Shown here: one piece after another, positions 59,203 through 64,000 of the stretch | Layout of the letters: each line of letters begins with the position of its first letter | How positions within the stretch are numbered: the first letter of the stretch is position 1 | NCBI RefSeq assembly: GCF_008831285.2 | Contig: NC_045140.1 | Coordinates: 19,094,370-19,158,369, forward strand | Length of the DNA: 64,000 bases | Direction of reading: 5' to 3' | Origin: Nymphaea colorata | Taxonomy: Eukaryota; Streptophyta; Magnoliopsida; Nymphaeales; Nymphaeaceae | Program-made: the position numbers and the translations under genes | Notes under the pieces: model-generated | The model's database searches: none | Told to the model about the DNA's origin: nothing | What the model saw: the letters and a program-made list of their open reading frames with translations, nothing else

Positions 59203-61179
59203 AAGTTAAAGAACAGAACGGGAAGAAAAATAATAACGTCGGATGGGAGTCGATTGATTGTGGCTTTTTAATTTTATTGCAGCTCCGGCACGTCAGGTGG
59301 TGAGAAGAAGATGCTGCCACTGGTAGAAGGAGATCACGACAGAGTGGAGATGGTAGATAGGTTTATGGGTAGCCTGATGAACAGGTATCTTCTTAAGACG
59401 TGAAAGTACACATACCAATACTAAAGGCATCGCCATGCATGCTAATGCACCTGCAACAACTGATTTTAAATGATTCCTTTTTTAGTTTTTCACCATCAAA
59501 TTGAAGTCATATATAACGAATCAAATTTACATTTATTATATTTATCTATATCCAAATTGGAATACAAATCAAATGTCATTTCGGTGTGCCTTGTTGAACA
59601 AAAAATTGTCATTCTCTCTAGGCATGGCTCTGGTTTGAAGCATGGCAAGAACCTCAACTTTGTCCACGTTAGAAAAGAGAGGGAGACGGGTGCAGGCATT
59701 CCAGTTCGCTCAGTTGTTACAAGCTGGTACAAGAGCAGTCACTTCCTTTCCAAGCACCATCGTTACAGCACCACCAACACCAGCCCGATCGCCTCTATAC
59801 ATTGCACAGACATGTTCCAGAGCATATACTCGGAGCTGCTCGCCGGCCTGGCCGACCGGCTGTCCGTCGTCCAGCTGTGCTCCACCTTCACGCTGGTTCT
59901 GGTCCAGGCCATCCATTTCCTTGAGCGCCACTACCAGGACCTGGCGAGGGACATTGAGAAGGGGACGGTTGATCCACGAATCACAGACGAAGATGTTCGG
60001 GCAGCGCTGGAGACGAGATTGACACCTGACCCCGAGAACGCAGCACTTATAAGAAAGGAGTGTGGACGTGGGCAATGGAAGGGCATCATAAGAAGGATCT
60101 GGCCCAATGCCGAGTACTTGGCAGCCACGGCGACGGGGAGTATGAGTCCCTACGTCCCTGTCTTGGATTTTTATAGCGATGGTCTGCCACTGGTTAGCCT
60201 TCTCTATGCATCGTCCGAGTGCTTCTTCGGGCTCAACTTGAACCCTTTCTGTAAGCCAGAGGACGTCGCCTACACCATCCTCCCTTATTTGGCCTATTTT
60301 GAGTTTCTGCCAGTCGAAACACCGGAAAGTTGCCTGCAGCCGTCGGAGCTCGTGAATTTGGCTGATGTTCAGATGGGGAAGGAGTACGAGATAGTGGTGA
60401 CCACTTACTCAGGTACGAATCTACCCTTGTTTTCGCATTCAAATGTATGTTGCTGTGATTGCCTGTTCTATTCATGGTTAATCTTTCATCATATATAGAG
60501 GTGCTCAATACCGGAGTTAATTCGAAATCTTGGGCCGCACCGTGAACGGCATTAATATGTAAATAAGCAAACAAACACAGCTGACTCTGTTGTTCTCACA
60601 TTACCAGGTCTTTACCGTTACAGAGTGGGAGACATCCTTAGAGTCGTGGGTTTCTATAACAAGGCGCCCCAATTCAAGTTTGTTTGCCGTGGCGATGCTG
60701 TGTTGAGCCTCGATATAGAAAAAACCAGTGAGGCAGATCTGCAGAAAGCAGTGGCGGCGGCGGAGGCCGCTCACCTTATTCCACACAACACGAGGGTGGC
60801 GGAATTTACTAGTTACGCCGATGCGACCACCGTTCCAGGCCACTACGTCATTTACTGGGAACTCTCACCAACAACAGATCAGACGGAGGGCCTTCCAGCT
60901 GATTATGTGATGGAGCAGTGTTGTGTGGTAATTGAGGAATCATTGGATTTATCTTATAAAGAAATGCGTGTTTACGACAGATCCATTGGGCCGCTAGAAA
61001 TCAAGGTAGTGAAGAATGGCACTTTCGACAGACTCATGGACTTTGCTGTATCTAGTGGTGCTTCCGTGTCTCAGTACAAACCTCCTAGGTGTGTTAAATC
61101 TGCTTCGATCCTGCAAATTTTAGATGCAGCGGTTGTTTCTGCCCATTTCAGTCCTGGTCCGCCAAGTTGGTCTAAGTAG
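58899..61179 (+). CDS. GH3 acyl acid-amido synthetase, copy 4 (GH3-4)
   Basis: Exons 58899-59161, 59283-59384, 59622-60412, 60608-61179; GT-AG, 575 aa. All three nucleotide-binding motifs are intact (SSGTSGGEKK, YASSECFFGLNLNP, GLYRYRVGD). Exons 2-4 and intron 2 are nearly the same as GH3-2; exon 1 and intron 1 (GKTDRESF, VTYEDIRPD, RIANGD, HFLC; CAACAAGTTAAAGAACAGA in the intron) follow GH3-1, so this gene or GH3-2 is a recombinant. The frame is open upstream to 58722, but the MEM at 58899 is the conserved start. Private changes include EKRGR-type (ERET for EWET), ALPLYHF and GLPADY. AATAAA at 61270. Confidence 0.9.
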
Positions 61180-61279
61180 CGCTGCAGCATCGTCGTCTCC
61201 ATCTGGCAGACACTCATGGATTGAAGTCTCAAGTGCAAGAGATTTACACATATTTCACTGTTTGTATTAAATAAATGAG

Positions 61280-61913
61280 GATTCCTCTTTTTGGTGCAGG
61301 GTTGAATGTATTTTTTGTTCTTTTTTTGAATTAATATGTAACAGAATAAGGTAAGCGTCTACATAAATAAAAGAGTATTTGATGGAAAACGTGGAACGAG
61401 AGTGCCCATTTCTTCTTTGCGTTTCGCGGATGAGGCGACGCCGATGGGCCGGTGCGGCGGTCTGGCCCATGGAAGAGAGAGAGACAAGTCAAAAGGGAAC
61501 GATGATTATTATGGCTTAGTCCATGATTTTAAATAAAAAAATAAATAAAATGTTATGTTTAAAATATATATAATGTATTCATAATAAATAATATATTAAA
61601 ATATATTAAATATAACCATAAGCGAGTACCGGCAAGCCGTTGGGTACCCTGAACCTACGCCCACGTAAGTTAGTCCAGGTTGTGCGAAGAGAATTCAAAA
61701 CGTAAACTTATCACCTACCAGTCCTTGCCCCTACCATTGTGCCAACAAGAACAGATTTTTCATCAAGCTTTTGAGTCCACAAAATAAATAATTATTACAT
61801 GACGAACTGAGATTGTAAGTGCTTCTATGGATTGCAATTTGCAATTCAGAACATCTACATAACAAATCGGAGGATTCATCTACGTAACAAATGGGAGGAT
61901 TACGTTGTAATAC
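61280..61913. other. Spacer downstream of GH3-4
   Basis: GH3-4 3' UTR-like sequence runs to about 61470, followed by AT-rich DNA (61530-61620) and then unique-looking sequence. No gene is recognised. Confidence 0.5.
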
Positions 61914-62327
61914 TAAGTTCTGGATATTCAGAGCCTTCGCCAAAGGTTTCTTTAAGTTCAATCAAACCCTTCGACAAAAAAGAAGTGGGTTCCGTTGTAA
62001 TACTAAGAGAGCCCTACCGCCAACAGCCGGAAATGTAAGATAAATATTTATTTATATTGCATGCTTGGTTATATAGTCTCTTGATTGCATACCATCCATT
62101 AGACGATGCAAAATTATAGTCCACTTACAAACAATAACACAGTCAATAGTTTTGAATGTTTTGCACGCAGACATATACACATCTGCTAAGTATTCGGCCT
62201 CATCTATTGACGAAAAGTCTGTAATATCTTCACAAGCTCAGATTGACTCACTGTTCGCTGGTTATGTTTTTTGTTTCAGGTTCGATAACCTGTCTTTGAT
62301 ACCACCGTTGAAACTTTGAGGTTCCGC
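61914..62327. repeat. Duplicated non-coding block, copy 2
   Basis: Partner of 45189-45618, in the same position relative to GH3-4 and GH3 fragment 2. Includes GAAGTGGGTTCCGTTGTAAT and ATTCGGCCTCATCTATTGAC. Its preservation argues for a recent segmental duplication. Confidence 0.85.
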
Positions 62328-62418
62328 TCGCTGTTTTGAAACTGCATGAAGATAAATCTATGTCGCCTGGTACATGGTATCCCGACTTGATTTGCGCTCG
62401 AAAAACAAGGATTCGAAT

Positions 62419-62442
62419 CAGCCCGATAAATTTATCGGGCTG
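62419..62442. repeat. Perfect 24-bp palindrome
   Basis: Arms CAGCCCGATAAA and TTTATCGGGCTG meet with no loop. It lies in a GGGTC/CGGGT-word region (62390-62720) that is otherwise without coding signal. Confidence 0.85.
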
Positions 62443-62839
62443 GCTCGGGTGGACTCCATTAGGGTCTGATAATTGGTTTTTTATTCTTTATTAAGTTATA
62501 TATGTTTATAATATTTGATTATAATTATATATTTATGTATTATTTTGTATAAAAATATTTTTTTAAATTTAATCGGGTCAAATTCAAACTAAGTTTTCTG
62601 AGTTGGATCGAATCAGCACCCAGTTTTTGAATACCAGGTCGACCTGAACTCGACTCATTATTGGGTTAAGTCAAAGCCAAGTTTACCTGCAGGGTCGGCG
62701 ACGGGACTTATGGTAGGAAGAAGTCACTATCTCCTACCACACACAAAGTTAACGGCGGCTGATTGTTGACGCAGGAGTCAGGACCCTATAGTACCTCTTT
62801 ACGGCATGGCATGGTGGGTATTTTATACTTCAGAGGACC

Positions 62840-62840
<1 letters not shown>

Positions 62841-62874
<34 letters not shown>
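62841..62874. repeat. (TA)n microsatellite
   Basis: About 16 TA units between the palindrome region and GH3 fragment 2. Confidence 0.85.
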
Positions 62875-62876
<2 letters not shown>

Positions 62877-63202
62877 CATGTAAAGAAAAATAAAAACGAT
62901 AAATGTGTATTGCCAAATGTACTTTTGTATTTGATAACACTCAGCAGTTGATTGACTAATTTTTAATTATAAAATATATTATTTATGACAGTTTTTAGCA
63001 TACCGAATGTGAAAAAAACCATTAACTAGTAGGAATGGTTTCAGGAAGTCAGCGACGAAGTCATCGTGTTCAGATTGTTAAAAATGAATGTATTGTGAAC
63101 TAACAAAAAAGTAATGAACGTAGAGAGGCTCAGAGGTGGAGCAAAGAGGAGGAAGCAGCAAGTTAAAAGCGAAGTCGTAGCGAGTCCGAGCGGAAGCTGG
63201 AG

Positions 63203-63366
63203 ATGTTGTGAGTGGATGGAAGAGATGTCCAACAACGTCGATGGAGAGCAGGCGAAGGTGCTCGCCGACATCCTCTTCTTGAATGCCCACTCCGAGCACC
63301 TGCAGAGGCATGGTCTTGCCGGAAAAACAGAGCGGAAGTCATTCAAGACGAAGCTGCCCGTCGTTA
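63203..63366 (+). pseudogene. Truncated GH3 exon-1 fragment 2
   Basis: Homologous to GH3-1 exon 1 and its flank (GAGGAAGCAGCAAGTT, AAGTCGTAGCGAGTCCGAGC). The ATG at 63203 corresponds to the third codon of the intact gene and is followed at once by a stop/frame slip (ATG-TTG-TGA), so it is not coding. Wording such as VDGEQAKVLADILFLNAHSE and GLAGKTERKSFKTKLPVV remains in another frame. It ends at GTCGTTA followed by TAAAAATAGGATT, the same junction as fragment 1. Confidence 0.85.
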
Positions 63367-63429
63367 TAAAAATAGGATTGATATCAGATTTGGATTGTGA
63401 AATTAGATTTTAGATTTAGATTCAAATGT

Positions 63430-63950
63430 AACAATTTTTGGTGTTGAAGTTTAACAACTGGGCTGATTCCCGAGTCAGCTTGACAGTTTAACAACTTTGG
63501 TGTTGAAGGAATAGTTGTATCGTAGCTAATCTGTTGCCATTTTCATCATGATCACTTTTTAATTTGCTTTGATCCCTTACCTAATTCATTGTGAAAGTTA
63601 TCCTTTCTCAAAATCGCCAAACAAAGAGTTTGGTGGTTATTCTTGCTTGGGTATTTTACATTGACACCAATTTCATGGTTTTAGTGGGTATTTTGAGAAG
63701 CATAGAAAACCGTTAGGAAGTTGTTCCTTTTTTGCCATAGACGGCCAATTGCTTTGAACCATCAACATCCTCAAGAAAATAGGCCAGGAGCTAAAGCTAT
63801 CGTTCAAACCCAAGAAAGTACAAGAGAAGGGAAACACAAGTCATGGCCAAAAACATGTGGTAGACATGTCACGTAGTTTAAGTCTCTTGGATTAATTATG
63901 ATATGGTATGAGGTACCTCAAGAAATCTATAGTTGAGCTGATTATATATA
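63430..63950 (+). repeat. Partial LTR / GH3-3-type upstream flank
   Basis: Matches about 50500-50990: AACTGGGCTGATTC, GATCCCTTACCTAATTCATT, CGCCAAACAAAGAGTTTGG, TTTTTTGCCATAGACGGCCA and TACCTCAAGAAATCTATAGT. In the earlier copy the GH3-3 start codon follows about 110-130 bp after the last of these words. Confidence 0.75.
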
Positions 63951-64000
63951 TATATATATATTACATTTTCGGTCTGGTAATATTGGCAAAAACTTTAGAC

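Noticed and set aside
1-64000. CRISPR arrays, tRNA or rRNA genes
   Set aside because: I saw no spaced direct repeats of CRISPR type and no tRNA A/B-box cloverleaf or rRNA sequence; the direct repeats present are plant transposon or microsatellite repeats. A tRNAscan/Infernal run would settle small RNAs that I could miss by eye.

Overview
The window is nuclear DNA from a flowering plant; the species cannot be named from it. It has long AT-rich intergenic and intronic DNA, multi-exon genes with GT-AG introns, (TA)n, (GA)n and (CA)n microsatellites, Ty1/copia LTR retrotransposons, and gene families confined to or typical of plants (FTSHI3-type inactive FtsH, PAM1-type TBC protein, GH3 acyl-amido synthetases).

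Left third (1-33,000): three conserved single-copy genes. A 10-exon NAD(P)-binding Rossmann/SDR gene lies on + (965-14,453); its 7.2-kb intron 8 holds a young antisense Ty1/copia element (7,832-13,129) with intact ends. An FTSHI3-like gene lies on - (17,340-21,960). It has complete AAA+ motifs, no M41 peptidase domain, and one GC-AG intron. Head-to-head with it on + is a PAM1/Gyp1-like TBC Rab-GAP gene (26,627-32,435). From memory, homologues of these three are clustered in Arabidopsis (At5g15910/At5g15930 and At3g02450/At3g02460), so this part looks like conserved microsynteny.

Right half (33,000-64,000): a tandem array of four complete GH3 genes, all on + with identical exon lengths (263/102/791/572 bp, 575 aa each). 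There are also two exon-1 fragments that share one truncation junction. GH3-1 and GH3-3 resemble each other, GH3-2 and GH3-4 resemble each other, and each of the pairs (1,2) and (3,4) is followed by an exon-1 fragment, so the array looks like a duplicated module (A-B-fragment). Exon 1 and intron 1 follow a different grouping (1 with 4, 2 with 3), which points to gene conversion or unequal crossing-over near exon 2. The first fragment was split by a second Ty1/copia element (46,038-49,505; TSD AGTCA), whose RT end, RNase H, PPT and outer U3 are deleted.

The spacers between the GH3 genes are built from repeated pieces of a decayed LTR retrotransposon (RNase H tail, polypurine tract and about 0.65-kb LTRs beginning TGTTGAAG), plus minisatellites and hairpin AT elements. 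The last 0.5 kb repeats the DNA just upstream of GH3-3, so a fifth GH3 copy probably starts shortly beyond the window. GH3 enzymes attach amino acids to auxin, jasmonate or other acyl acids, so the array may be a lineage-specific expansion of hormone-conjugating capacity. All gene models here are manual splice reconstructions without transcript support.
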